Part shown: positions 1 to 8,912 of the stretch, piece after piece
Position numbering within the stretch: position 1 is the stretch's first letter
Layout of the letters: the number at the start of each line of letters is the position of its first letter
DNA from: Bacteroidota bacterium
Lineage (GTDB): Bacteria > Bacteroidota > Bacteroidia > Chitinophagales > Chitinophagaceae
DNA length: 21,534 nucleotides
Assembly: GCA_023429985.1 (NCBI GenBank)
Contig: JAEZCV010000156.1
Coordinates: 1-21,534 of the forward strand
Direction of reading: 5' to 3'
Notes under the pieces: model-generated
Database searches by the model: none
The model's input: only the letters and a program-made list of their open reading frames with translations
What the model was told of the DNA's origin: nothing
Position numbers and translations under genes: made by a program

Positions 1-78
1 GCCCAGGCTTTGAATGTTATGAAGGTCATTGATGCGGCTATTACCTCCTACCAAACAAAAAAAATAGAAACTATTTAA
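1..78 (+). CDS. C-terminal end of a probable Gfo/Idh/MocA-family oxidoreductase (partial)
   Basis: An open frame enters from the left edge and ends at TAA 76-78, giving 25 residues that include ALNVMKVIDAAITSYQTKK. This resembles the usual last helix of Gfo/Idh/MocA NAD(P)-dependent sugar oxidoreductases, which tend to end in a segment like 'AL.V..VIDAAY.S..TGK.I'. The stop codon overlaps the ATG of the next gene by one base (TAATG), so it probably belongs to the same operon. Only the tail is visible, so the family call rests on pattern memory and the substrate cannot be stated. Confidence 0.5.
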   Translation, partial: AQALNVMKVIDAAITSYQTKKIETI

Positions 79-1718
79 TGTCCTTCAGGTATTTATATAT
101 AATTATTGTGTTGGCAGCGCTTTCATCCCAGGCGCAGTCTCAACTTTCCCAAACATGGGTTTCAGACCAGGGCAATGGCACCTATAAAAACCCTGTTCTT
201 CATGCAGATTATTCCGATCCTGATGCCATTCGTGTTGGCGATGATTATTACATGATCTCATCTTCATTTGAAGATATTCCGGGTCTTCCTGTTTTACATT
301 CGAGAGACCTGGTGAACTGGAATTTAATTGGTCATGCATTAAAACAATTACAACCAGCAGATCATTATTCAACACCACAACATGGTGGAGGCGTTTGGGC
401 ACCATCCATTCGATTTCATAAGAACAAATATTTTATTTATTTCCCCGATCCCGATTTTGGAATTTACATGGTAAATGCAGATCATCCTGCAGGGCCATGG
501 TCAGATCCTGTATTGGTTGAAAAAGGGAAAGGATTGATTGATCCTTGTCCACTTTGGGATGATGATGGAAAAGTATACCTCGTTCATGCTTTTGCCGGAA
601 GCAGGGCAGGCATTAAAAGCATTCTTGTTATAAAACAAATGAATGAAGAAGGAACAAAAACGATTGATAATGGAGTGATGGTATATAATGGCCACGATGT
701 CGATCCTACCGTGGAAGGCCCCAAAATATATAAACGAAATAAGTGGTATTACATTTTCGCCCCTGCAGGTGGAGTTTCTACAGGATGGCAGTTAGTGCTG
801 CGATCTAAGAATATTTATGGTCCTTATGAAAGGAAAGTTGTAATGGACAAAGGAAATACTGAGATCAATGGCCCGCACCAGGGCGCCTGGGTGAATACAA
901 AATCGGGTGAAGATTGGTTCCTGCATTTCCAGGATAAAGAAGTTTATGGAAGGGTAGTGCATTTGCAACCCATGCAATGGAAAAACAACTGGCCGGTTAT
1001 TGGAATAGATAAAGATGGTGATGGCAAAGGCGAACCTGTTGTTAGTTATAAAAAGCCTTGGGTTTCGGGAGTTCAATTACGTTTTTCGCCACCTGAATCC
1101 GATGAATTTAATTCTTCAGCAATTGGATTGCAATGGCAATGGATGTCGAACCCTTTACCCTCATCTGCATTTCCAAACCCATCAAAAGGTGTTCTTACAT
1201 TATTTGCAAAAGATCTTCCTTCAAATTCAAATAATTTATGGATGGGAGGAAACGTATTGCTGCAAAAATTTCCTGCAGAAGAATTTTCTGTCACTACAGC
1301 AATTTCATTTCATCATAATAAAAAAACTGAAGGTGAATACACAGGAATGATTGTTATGGGAACCGACTTTGGAGGACTTGCATTGAAGTCAACAAAAAAC
1401 GGGTTAATCCTTGTGTATATGGAATCATTGAATGCCGGTAATAATCTTCCGGCCACCGAAAAAATTATACTTGAAAATGCACCTTTTTCAATTTTTCTGA
1501 GAACAACAGTGATCAAAGGTGGAAGATGCAGTTTTAGTTACAGTTTAAATGGAGTTGATTTTACCGAAATAGATAAAAGATTTATAGCAAAGGCAGGTAA
1601 ATGGAAGGGCGCAAAAATTGGAATCTTTTGTTATGGAAATTCAATTACAAATGATGCGGGATATTCCGAATTTGACTGGTTAAGAGTAAAGGGTTTAACC
1701 AAAGAAAATGAGAACTAA
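78..1718 (+). CDS. Secreted GH43 family glycoside hydrolase (beta-xylosidase / alpha-L-arabinofuranosidase type)
   Basis: 546-residue exported enzyme with a signal peptide at about residues 1-21, ending near SSQAQS. The five-bladed GH43 propeller covers roughly 35-335, and all three expected acidic residues are visible: base D47 in ADYSDPD, pKa-modulating D155 in LIDPCPLWDDDG, and acid E213 in PTVEGPK. A C-terminal concanavalin-A-like sandwich (about 340-540, opening with DEFNSSAIGLQWQW) matches the beta-xylosidase C-terminal domain (GH43_C2). Members of this architecture remove arabinose or xylose from side chains; beside pectinases it probably trims arabinan or xylose decorations of pectin. 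The start is coupled to the preceding stop (TAATG). Exact subfamily and sugar specificity cannot be read from sequence alone. Confidence 0.88.
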   Translation: MSFRYLYIIIVLAALSSQAQSQLSQTWVSDQGNGTYKNPVLHADYSDPDAIRVGDDYYMISSSFEDIPGLPVLHSRDLVNWNLIGHALKQLQPADHYSTPQHGGGVWAPSIRFHKNKYFIYFPDPDFGIYMVNADHPAGPWSDPVLVEKGKGLIDPCPLWDDDGKVYLVHAFAGSRAGIKSILVIKQMNEEGTKTIDNGVMVYNGHDVDPTVEGPKIYKRNKWYYIFAPAGGVSTGWQLVLRSKNIYGPYERKVVMDKGNTEINGPHQGAWVNTKSGEDWFLHFQDKEVYGRVVHLQPMQWKNNWPVIGIDKDGDGKGEPVVSYKKPWVSGVQLRFSPPESDEFNSSAIGLQWQWMSNPLPSSAFPNPSKGVLTLFAKDLPSNSNNLWMGGNVLLQKFPAEEFSVTTAISFHHNKKTEGEYTGMIVMGTDFGGLALKSTKNGLILVYMESLNAGNNLPATEKIILENAPFSIFLRTTVIKGGRCSFSYSLNGVDFTEIDKRFIAKAGKWKGAKIGIFCYGNSITNDAGYSEFDWLRVKGLTKENEN

Positions 1719-1874
1719 AGCATAAATAAACCTAAAACCAGATGATGACTGTTTCCCGGTAACGTTTTCGGTAACGATTGCGTAAAAAAAGGCCCTGATT
1801 CTGATGGTTTTGCATGAATAACTGATTAGACTTGTTATGAGATATATTATTAACGCTTGCATGAGGATTGTTAT
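1719..1874 (+). promoter_or_regulatory. Intergenic regulatory region ahead of the GH28 gene
   Basis: This is the only gap above 30 bases inside the pectin cluster, so it is the likeliest internal promoter. It holds two overlapping CG-centred operator-like sites (1757-1782). It also holds a weak match to the Bacteroidota -7 element TAnnTTTG at 1805-1812 (TGGTTTTG, one mismatch), with a TTG at 1778-1780 in roughly the -33 position (24-base spacing, slightly long). If used, transcription would start near 1819 with a leader of about 55 bases, and a repressor on the operators would overlap the -33 element. No strong hairpin is visible. Confidence 0.4.
1757..1782 (+). promoter_or_regulatory. Two overlapping LacI-family operator candidates
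   Basis: CGGTAACGTTTTCG (1757-1770) and CGGTAACGATTGCG (1769-1782) share a CGGTAACG(T/A)TT(T/G)CG pattern and overlap by two bases. Each has CG at both ends and in the centre, and the first is an imperfect palindrome (CG..AAC/GTT..CG). CG-centred, AT-flanked palindromes of about 14 bases are typical of LacI-family repressor sites, and LacI or GntR regulators often control hexuronate genes. No regulator gene lies in the window to pair with the site, so assignment is inference. Confidence 0.4.
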
Positions 1875-3515
1875 ATGAATAAAATTGCCATTTTTACCGC
1901 GCTTATGTGTTTTTTTGTTTCTGCCTGCGCGCAGTTGCAAAAACCTGTGATTGCTATTACTTCATTTAAGCAGGACACCGTTTCAATTCTTAAATACGGA
2001 GCTGTTCCCGATGGACTGACACTGAACACTGAAAGTATCAATAAAGCCATAGATTTTATTCATCAGAATGGAGGTGGAGTAGTAGTGGTGCCAAAAGGTA
2101 TGTGGCTTACAGGACCAATCGTTTTGAAATCTAACGTGAACCTCCATTTACAACCAAATGCAGTTCTTCAATTCACTAAAGATTTCAATGAATACAAGCT
2201 GGTGGAAGGTAACTGGGAAGGCCTTCCGCAAATGCGCAACCAGTCGCCCATCTCGGCAAGCTATGCTACAAACATCGCCATAACTGGTGCAGGCATTATT
2301 GATGGTGGAGGTGATGCATGGCGAATGGTGAAGAAAAATAAACTTTCGTCAAGTGCATGGAAAAACCTGGTGGCATCAGGTGGTGTATTGAATGACGATA
2401 AAAATATTTGGTATCCCTCAGCTTCATCTTTGCTGGGTTCTACCATGAAAAACCCCGGTCAGATCCTTGCCGGTAAAGACACAGCGTTTTATAATTCAGT
2501 AAAGGATTTCCTTCGACCCAACTTACTGGTACTTGCCAATTGCGATCGCATTTTACTGGAAGGCGTAACCTTCCAGAATTCTCCTGCATGGTGCCTGCAT
2601 CCTTTAATGAGCCGCAATATTACTATCAGGAACATCAGCGTAAAAAACCCCTGGTACGCACAAAATGGTGATGGCCTTGACCTGGAAAGCTGCAGCAATG
2701 TATTGGTTGAAAACAGTGTTTTTGATGTAGGCGATGATGGAATTTGTATTAAATCGGGGAGAGACGCCGAAGGAAGGAAAAGAGCTATGCCTACACAAAA
2801 TGTTATTGTTCGAAATTGTACTGTTTATGCGGCACATGGAGGTTTTGTTGTAGGAAGCGAGATGAGTGGAGGTGCAAGAAACATCTGGGTGGATGACTGC
2901 ACCTTCATTGGAACAGATATAGGTATCAGGTTTAAAACAACAAGAGGCAGGGGTGGTGTTGTTGAAAATATTTTCATCAACAATATTACCATGCGTGATA
3001 TTATTGGTGAAGCCATATTGTTTGACATGTATTATGCCGCTGTTGATCCCATTCCTGTTGCAGGCGAAAAGCGCCAGCCCCCTAAAGTGGAAACACTTCC
3101 TGTTACTGAAGAAACGCCTGTTTTTAAAAATGTTCATATCAAAAATGTGGTGGCCAATGGCGCGGCAAAAGCAATTTTTGTAAGGGGACTTCCTGAAATG
3201 AATGTGCAGAATATTGTTATGGAAAATATGATCATCCAGGCTGTGGAAGGTCTCGACATGACAGAAGCTACAGGCATAACACTGAAAAATGTTCAACTAT
3301 ATACTAAACAAACCGATCCTGTTTTGAATATTCATAACAGTAATGCGATCACACTAGATAATATCCGTTTTTCCACTGATTCAAAACTTTTACTGAATGT
3401 TAGCGGAGAAAAAAGCAGGGGAATAAAATTGATCAACACTGACTCAAAGAATGCAACAAAAGATGTTGAATTCAGTTTTGGCGCTACTGAAACCTCGGTT
3501 GTTCAGAAAAATTAA
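1875..3515 (+). CDS. Exported GH28 polygalacturonase-family glycoside hydrolase
   Basis: I start the gene at ATG 1875, where MNKIAIFTALMCFFVSACAQ forms a clean signal; an in-frame TTG six codons upstream would put charged residues before it. The VSAC sequence could be a lipobox, so the protein may be a lipoprotein, although ordinary signal cleavage after ACA is also possible. The 546-residue product is a right-handed beta-helix with the GH28 catalytic set: D266 in NGDGLD, D287-D288 in GDDGICIKSG, H321 in AHGG and R352/K354 in RFK. It should hydrolyse galacturonan or rhamnogalacturonan backbones or exo-release galacturonate. The stop is three bases from the next ATG, so it is co-transcribed with the GH105 gene. 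Confidence 0.9.
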   Translation: MNKIAIFTALMCFFVSACAQLQKPVIAITSFKQDTVSILKYGAVPDGLTLNTESINKAIDFIHQNGGGVVVVPKGMWLTGPIVLKSNVNLHLQPNAVLQFTKDFNEYKLVEGNWEGLPQMRNQSPISASYATNIAITGAGIIDGGGDAWRMVKKNKLSSSAWKNLVASGGVLNDDKNIWYPSASSLLGSTMKNPGQILAGKDTAFYNSVKDFLRPNLLVLANCDRILLEGVTFQNSPAWCLHPLMSRNITIRNISVKNPWYAQNGDGLDLESCSNVLVENSVFDVGDDGICIKSGRDAEGRKRAMPTQNVIVRNCTVYAAHGGFVVGSEMSGGARNIWVDDCTFIGTDIGIRFKTTRGRGGVVENIFINNITMRDIIGEAILFDMYYAAVDPIPVAGEKRQPPKVETLPVTEETPVFKNVHIKNVVANGAAKAIFVRGLPEMNVQNIVMENMIIQAVEGLDMTEATGITLKNVQLYTKQTDPVLNIHNSNAITLDNIRFSTDSKLLLNVSGEKSRGIKLINTDSKNATKDVEFSFGATETSVVQKN

Positions 3516-3518
3516 AAC

Positions 3519-5408
3519 ATGAAGAAAGGCTTAATCATATTTTTTTGTTTCCTGTCATTTCATTCACATGCGCAATCACACGCAGAGGATGTTGCACGAA
3601 CTGCCATGCACATATGGAAGGATTCTTTTACCATTGGCAATGATAAATATGCTAAATGGCGCTATGACCAGGGTGTTATATTAAAAGGGATAGAAGGAAT
3701 TTGGAATGCTACGGGAGACCCTCAATGGTATAATTACATTCAGAAAAGCCTGGATTTTTATGTGAACAATGATGGTACGATCCGCCATTATCGTCCAGAT
3801 GAATATAATATCGACCATATCAACAATGGTAAATTGGTTTTGATGTTATACCGTGTTACCGGAAAAGAGAAGTATAGGAAGGCTGCAGATCTTTTGCGCA
3901 ACCAGTTAAAAACACATCCGCGAACTTCTGAAGGTGGTTTTTGGCATAAGAAAATTTATCCAGGGCAAATGTGGCTGGACGGACTTTATATGGCTCAGCC
4001 TTTTTATGCCGAGTACGCAAAAATTTTTGGTGAAGATTCAATTTTCAATGACATCGCAAGGCAGTTCATTTTAATGGAGCATCATGCCAGGGATAAAAAT
4101 ACCGGGCTCCTGTATCATGGCTGGGATGAAACCCGGAAGCAGCAATGGGCTGATAAAAAAACAGGACTTTCACCTCATATCTGGGGAAGAGCGCTTGGAT
4201 GGTTTGGAATGGCGATGGTAGATGTACTCGATCATTTTCCAATGAACCATCCTGGTCGCGACTCCATCATTCATATTCTTTCTCGTTTTGTAAAAGCAGT
4301 AACCGAAGTGCAGGATAAAAAATCCGGACTTTGGTACGATATTCCAAACCTTGCCCACCGCGAAGGTAATTATGTGGAGGCATCGGCATCATCCATGCTA
4401 ACTTATACTATTGCAAAATCGGTAAGGCTTGGTTATGTTGATGGGTCCTATATTGAAAATGCAAAATCTGCTTATAAAGGAATTCTTGACAGCTTCATTA
4501 AAAAGGAAAATGGTTTTGTAAACCTTCATGGAACCGTTGCTGTTTCAGGCCTCGGAGGTAAACCTTACCGCGACGGAAGTTTTGAATATTACATGAGCGA
4601 ACCTGTTGTAATAAATGATCCAAAAGGCATGGGCGCTTTTATTAACGCTGCTGTTGAAATGGAAATGCTTCCATTGCTTCATTATGGTAAATGCAAAAAA
4701 GTTTTACTTGATAACTGGTTTAATAGTGAAACAAAAAAAGATCATGAAGGGAAACCAGTTTCATTTCACTATACATGGGAGGACAGGGCAAACAGCGGGT
4801 TTTACATGCTTGGACAAATATTTCAAAGGCACGGAGCCTGTATTGATGAATTACAAACTGCTCCAGATGCATCCAAACTTGAAAATGCTTCGGTTTATAT
4901 TATTGTAGACCCGGATACAGAAAAAGAAACTGAAAAACCAAACTTTATAAATGAAAAACATGCTAAAACCATTGCTAAATGGGTGAGGGATGGTGGAACG
5001 CTTTTATTACTGGCGAACGATGCTGGAAATGCAGACCTGAAAAACACCAACATACTTTCCGCTAAGTTTGGCATCAGGTTCAACGAGGACAATTTCAACC
5101 TTGTTAAAAATAACGTTTTCGAACAGGGCAGGGTTAATGTACCTCAAGGCAGCGAAGTGTTTCCTTCTTCTACCAAAGTATTTATCAAGGAACTCGCAAC
5201 ACTTTCAATCTCCGGATCAGCCCAACCTGTTTTATCCAAAGACGGAAAAATAATTGCTGCAATAGCAGAATGGGGCAAAGGGAAAGTTTTTGTAATGGGC
5301 GATCCCTGGCTTTACAATGAATATATCGACGGCAGGAAACTTCCTTTGGAATATGAAAATTATAAAGCCGCAACTGAACTTGTAAAATGGTTGCTTAATA
5401 CTGATTAA
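3519..5408 (+). CDS. Exported GH105 unsaturated rhamnogalacturonyl/galacturonyl hydrolase with C-terminal GATase1-like domain
   Basis: The protein has 629 residues with a signal peptide at about 1-18 (ending HSHAQ). Residues about 25-390 form the (alpha/alpha)6 barrel of GH105/YteR. Two Asp stand exactly 55 residues apart, as in Bacillus subtilis YteR (D88/D143): D99 in NIDHINNGK and D154 in QMWLDGLYMAQPF. The enzyme hydrates and cleaves the unsaturated uronyl end of oligosaccharides made by pectin lyases, releasing unsaturated galacturonate that collapses to 5-keto-4-deoxyuronate, the KduI substrate. About 235 further residues (395-629, with VLLDNWFN, WEDRANSGFYMLGQIF, KWVRDGGTLLLLAND and GKGKVFVMGDPW) resemble a DUF4350/ThuA-like class I glutamine-amidotransferase fold. 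YteR-type proteins are only about 370 residues, so this is an added domain of unknown role. Confidence 0.88.
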   Translation: MKKGLIIFFCFLSFHSHAQSHAEDVARTAMHIWKDSFTIGNDKYAKWRYDQGVILKGIEGIWNATGDPQWYNYIQKSLDFYVNNDGTIRHYRPDEYNIDHINNGKLVLMLYRVTGKEKYRKAADLLRNQLKTHPRTSEGGFWHKKIYPGQMWLDGLYMAQPFYAEYAKIFGEDSIFNDIARQFILMEHHARDKNTGLLYHGWDETRKQQWADKKTGLSPHIWGRALGWFGMAMVDVLDHFPMNHPGRDSIIHILSRFVKAVTEVQDKKSGLWYDIPNLAHREGNYVEASASSMLTYTIAKSVRLGYVDGSYIENAKSAYKGILDSFIKKENGFVNLHGTVAVSGLGGKPYRDGSFEYYMSEPVVINDPKGMGAFINAAVEMEMLPLLHYGKCKKVLLDNWFNSETKKDHEGKPVSFHYTWEDRANSGFYMLGQIFQRHGACIDELQTAPDASKLENASVYIIVDPDTEKETEKPNFINEKHAKTIAKWVRDGGTLLLLANDAGNADLKNTNILSAKFGIRFNEDNFNLVKNNVFEQGRVNVPQGSEVFPSSTKVFIKELATLSISGSAQPVLSKDGKIIAAIAEWGKGKVFVMGDPWLYNEYIDGRKLPLEYENYKAATELVKWLLNTD

Positions 5409-7373
5409 TTGAAGAACACATTATTCATATTATCAATTTTAATTTCTAACATCTTGTGGGCTCAGGCATCATCTGCTATTATTGTGGTTGATCAGCAGGG
5501 CAAGGGAAACTTTACTTCTATCCAGGACGCCATAAACAGCCTGTCCGATACTTCTTCAACTCCAAGAGTGATTTTTATAAATAAAGGCGTTTATAAAGAA
5601 AAAATCTCCATTTCAAAACATAATATCATTTTAAAAGGAGAAGACAGGATTTCAACTATCATAACACAGGACATTGCAAGAGATGAATGGCGATGTGATC
5701 ATGCAGATGACTGGGGCGTAGCAACCGTTAATATTGCAGGTGATGATATCAGTATCGAAAATCTCACCATTGCCAATGATTATGGATTCAAAAATATCAG
5801 AGACAGGTCTGTTTATTGTCAATCAACCGGAGAACAAAGGATCATTCCTCGAAATGGCCACCAGATGGCGCTTCGTTCTATGCAAACTGCTACCAGGTTA
5901 AGAGCAGTCAATTGCCATTTCCGTTCTTATGGTGGCGATACGGTTAGTCCATGGAATACCGAAGATGGAATGTTTTATTTCAGGAATTGTATCATTGAAG
6001 GCGGTGTTGATTTATATTGTCCACGGGGATGGGCATGGGCAGAAGACTGTATATTTTACGCATACTCGGGATCAGCAGCTGTCTGGCATGATGGAACAGG
6101 AAATCCTGATTTTAAAACCGTTTTTAAGAATTGCAAATTCGATGGATTTAAAGGTTTTAACCTGGCGCGCTATCACCGTGAAGCCCAGTTTTATTTTATC
6201 AATGCCCGCTTTAGCAAAAACATGTCCGGCAAGGACGTTTTCCTGGTTCCTACTTCCAATAATTTACACTGGGGGAGGCGTGTTTATTTTTACAACGCCA
6301 CAAGAGAAGGAAGTGATTATGATTGGCACAGGAACAATATATCATCAGTTGAGGGAGGTTTAGCAATTAAAGAAACAGATCCGGACTGGTTGTTCAAAAA
6401 CATATGGAAACCGCAACTTCTTAATACAAATCAATTTATTCCGGCCGTTCATGCACGGCTAAGGATAAAGTCCCCTGGTGGCATTTATGGCCCTCCTGTA
6501 AAAAAGGAAACCATGCCTTCAACACATAAGCCTAATGATTTTTCACTTAATCCAATACCTTATTACCAAACAGAAGGCCCTTCATGGGAGAATGATAAGG
6601 TTGGATTCAGGATATACTTCGATCAGCGAAATGCAAAGGATATTTTTGGAAAGACCACACCGTTCATGGTTTTGGATACTGTTGGAAGTTTTGGTGATGC
6701 CTATTACCATCATTTTGATTCCAGTTGGGGCATGGATGTATTGAAAGTGGGAAATTCCTTAGGGGCAGGTTCACTTGCCATGCTTATTAAAGATTCTAAA
6801 GGAAATGACACTTTAGTCCGTCTAGGTGGAAATGTTGGTGAAACAAGTTATGAACTTGTAAAAAACGAAATGAATGAAGCTATTATCCGCCTCCATTATA
6901 AAAACTGGAGGGTGCTTAATAATATTTACCAGCTCACCGAAGAGATCAGCATCCGCAAAGGAAATTATTATTACCAGTCTTCTGTTACCATTAATGGTTT
7001 AAAAGGAGGAGAAAGACTGGTTACAGGCATCGTAAATTTTAAGTCAGAAAATTTCCAGTCATTCACATCTGACGACAAACATATTTTCCTTTCTACCGGA
7101 AAGCAGTCAGAAAATAATGATCATTTGGGGATGGCTGTTGTAACATCTTCCCAGTATAACCCCATTCACTTCAAAACAAAAGACTTTGGCGCAGGGATAA
7201 CCAATACTTACGGCATTGCACTTGAACCATTGAATAATAAGCCCAATATTTTCAGATTTTATGCTTTCTGGGAACAGTCGGATCCAGCTTTCCGGGATGT
7301 TGAAAACTTAAAAACCATTTTAGAGAATGAAGCCGGTGCATGGAAAAATGCCGCAGGTGTAGTTTCAAAATAA
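5409..7373 (+). CDS. Exported CE8 pectin methylesterase fused to DUF4861
   Basis: The only start that keeps the signal peptide (KNTLFILSILISNILWAQAS) is TTG 5409, directly after the preceding TAA; the next in-frame Met lies well inside the catalytic domain. Residues about 22-290 form a beta-helix pectinesterase with Q152 (GHQMALRS), D177 (YGGDTVSP), D201 (GGVDLY) and R254 (ARYHREAQF). These align with Q153, D178, D199 and R267 of Dickeya PemA. The second oxyanion-hole Gln (the Q of QDT) is Gly176 here. Residues about 370-650 match DUF4861 (EGPSWENDKVGFRIYFDQRN, SWGMDVLKVG), common in Bacteroidota pectin loci but of unclear function. It should remove methyl esters so that GH28 and GH105 can act. 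Catalytic activity is likely but not assured. Confidence 0.85.
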   Translation: MKNTLFILSILISNILWAQASSAIIVVDQQGKGNFTSIQDAINSLSDTSSTPRVIFINKGVYKEKISISKHNIILKGEDRISTIITQDIARDEWRCDHADDWGVATVNIAGDDISIENLTIANDYGFKNIRDRSVYCQSTGEQRIIPRNGHQMALRSMQTATRLRAVNCHFRSYGGDTVSPWNTEDGMFYFRNCIIEGGVDLYCPRGWAWAEDCIFYAYSGSAAVWHDGTGNPDFKTVFKNCKFDGFKGFNLARYHREAQFYFINARFSKNMSGKDVFLVPTSNNLHWGRRVYFYNATREGSDYDWHRNNISSVEGGLAIKETDPDWLFKNIWKPQLLNTNQFIPAVHARLRIKSPGGIYGPPVKKETMPSTHKPNDFSLNPIPYYQTEGPSWENDKVGFRIYFDQRNAKDIFGKTTPFMVLDTVGSFGDAYYHHFDSSWGMDVLKVGNSLGAGSLAMLIKDSKGNDTLVRLGGNVGETSYELVKNEMNEAIIRLHYKNWRVLNNIYQLTEEISIRKGNYYYQSSVTINGLKGGERLVTGIVNFKSENFQSFTSDDKHIFLSTGKQSENNDHLGMAVVTSSQYNPIHFKTKDFGAGITNTYGIALEPLNNKPNIFRFYAFWEQSDPAFRDVENLKTILENEAGAWKNAAGVVSK

Positions 7374-7391
7374 ACTATTGCAAAACAATAT

Positions 7392-8912
7392 ATGATCTTA
7401 TCTCAGTTCACCATAAAAAACATTAATAAGGAAAAGGTAGTCTTGCCGGAAGATTCCTTATTTGAACTTCCTGAAAAAGTTTTGCAGTTTGGCACAGGTG
7501 TTTTATTACGCGGGCTTCCGGATCATTTCATTGATAAGGCAAACAGGCAGGGGAAATTCAACGGAAGAATTGTGGTTGTAAAATCAACCTCTCACGGCGA
7601 TACAACTGCATTTGAAAAACAGGATGGATTATATACGGTTTGCTTCCGTGGACTTGAGAACGGAAAAGTTGTTGTAGAAAACATTGTGAACAGTTCTATT
7701 AGCAGGGTTTTAAGCGCATCCGAAAACTGGGAGCAGATTTTAGAATGTGCACACAACCAGGCCATGCAGGTCATCATTTCCAATACCACCGAAGTGGGAA
7801 TCAAAATGATGAATGACGATATTCGCCATCACCCTCCCAAATCCTTCCCGGGAAAGCTGCTATCATTTTTATACGAAAGATTCCATGCCTTTGGTGGTAG
7901 TGAACATAGTGGAATGGTGATCATCCCAACAGAACTGATTCCCGAGAATGGTAAAACCCTTGAATCTATTGTACTCGAACTTGCACACCTGAACGGTTTG
8001 GAAAATGAATTTATTGAATGGCTGGAAAAGCATAACAGGTTTTGTAATTCACTTGTCGACAGGATTGTTCCCGGCAAACCGGAACCCGATGTTCTAGCTT
8101 CACTTGAGAAGGATTTAGGTTATTCCGACAGCCTTTTAACTATTGCAGAACCGTACGGCCTGTGGGCCATTGAAGGTGGGGATGATGTGAAAGAGATACT
8201 TGAATTTGCTGATGCAGATGAGGGCGTGATCATACAACCTGATATTGAAGTATTCCGCGAACTTAAATTGAGGTTACTAAATGGAACACATACCCTAAGT
8301 TGCGGAATTAATTTTCTTGCAGGGATGGATTCCGTAAAGCAATCCATGGAAGATAATTTGCTTTCAGCCTTCATTAGGGACCTGATGATTTCTGAAATTG
8401 TACCCTCTATACCTTTTGATGTAAACCATGATCTGGCCCATGATTTTGGAATTAAGGTGCTCGATCGCTTTCGCAACCCGCATATAAAACACCAGTGGAT
8501 CAGCATTACCATGAATTTTTCTTCCAAAATGAAGATGAGATGCATTCCTTTAATATTGAATTATTATAACAAATACAATACGGTTCCGGAACTGTTCTCT
8601 CTTGGATTTGCCGCCTACCTTGCCTTTATGAAGGTTACCATAAAAAGAGGTGGATTGTGTTATGGTGAATTAAATGGAGCAACCTATCTCGTTCAGGACG
8701 AACAGGCATCGGTCTTTTATAACAGGTGGGCTGCACTGAGCACTCCTGCCTTGGTTCATGAAGTATTAAAAGATACATCATATTGGGGAACTGACCTGCA
8801 TGCCCTGCCAGGTTTTCAACAGGCAGTTATAGATAAACTGAACCTTATATTAAATTCCGGGGCAAAAGAAACCCTGGAAATCATTTATTCAAAAAAGTTA
8901 TCGGCAGCATGA
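7392..8912 (+). CDS. uxaB: Tagaturonate reductase (altronate oxidoreductase)
   Basis: This 506-residue cytoplasmic protein belongs to the polyol-specific long-chain dehydrogenase (mannitol dehydrogenase) family. The nucleotide-binding segment LQFGTGVLLRG is near residues 31-42. The catalytic K-x4-N-x2-H motif is K292, N297 and H300 in KLRLLNGTHTLSCG. It reduces D-tagaturonate to D-altronate with NADH, the second step of the isomerase pathway for galacturonate. UxaB is preferred over fructuronate reductase (UxuB) because altronate dehydratase follows immediately, with its start overlapping this stop (ATGA). It is somewhat longer than E. coli UxaB (483). It begins 18 bases after the pectinesterase, joining exported and cytoplasmic genes in one transcription unit. 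Confidence 0.9.
   Translation: MILSQFTIKNINKEKVVLPEDSLFELPEKVLQFGTGVLLRGLPDHFIDKANRQGKFNGRIVVVKSTSHGDTTAFEKQDGLYTVCFRGLENGKVVVENIVNSSISRVLSASENWEQILECAHNQAMQVIISNTTEVGIKMMNDDIRHHPPKSFPGKLLSFLYERFHAFGGSEHSGMVIIPTELIPENGKTLESIVLELAHLNGLENEFIEWLEKHNRFCNSLVDRIVPGKPEPDVLASLEKDLGYSDSLLTIAEPYGLWAIEGGDDVKEILEFADADEGVIIQPDIEVFRELKLRLLNGTHTLSCGINFLAGMDSVKQSMEDNLLSAFIRDLMISEIVPSIPFDVNHDLAHDFGIKVLDRFRNPHIKHQWISITMNFSSKMKMRCIPLILNYYNKYNTVPELFSLGFAAYLAFMKVTIKRGGLCYGELNGATYLVQDEQASVFYNRWAALSTPALVHEVLKDTSYWGTDLHALPGFQQAVIDKLNLILNSGAKETLEIIYSKKLSAA

Noticed and set aside
1857..1874. Upstream TTG start for the GH28 gene
   Set aside because: It would add HEDCY in front of a normal signal peptide; ATG 1875 gives a typical MNK start.
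2604..3296. 230-codon open frame on the minus strand
   Set aside because: It lies wholly inside the GH28 gene, which has all its catalytic motifs; the antisense product is Cys/His/Asn-rich with no recognisable domain.
5110..5125. Another TAACGTTTTCG string resembling the operator core
   Set aside because: It lies in the middle of the GH105 coding sequence, lacks the second overlapping copy, and is explained by the codons for an ordinary peptide.
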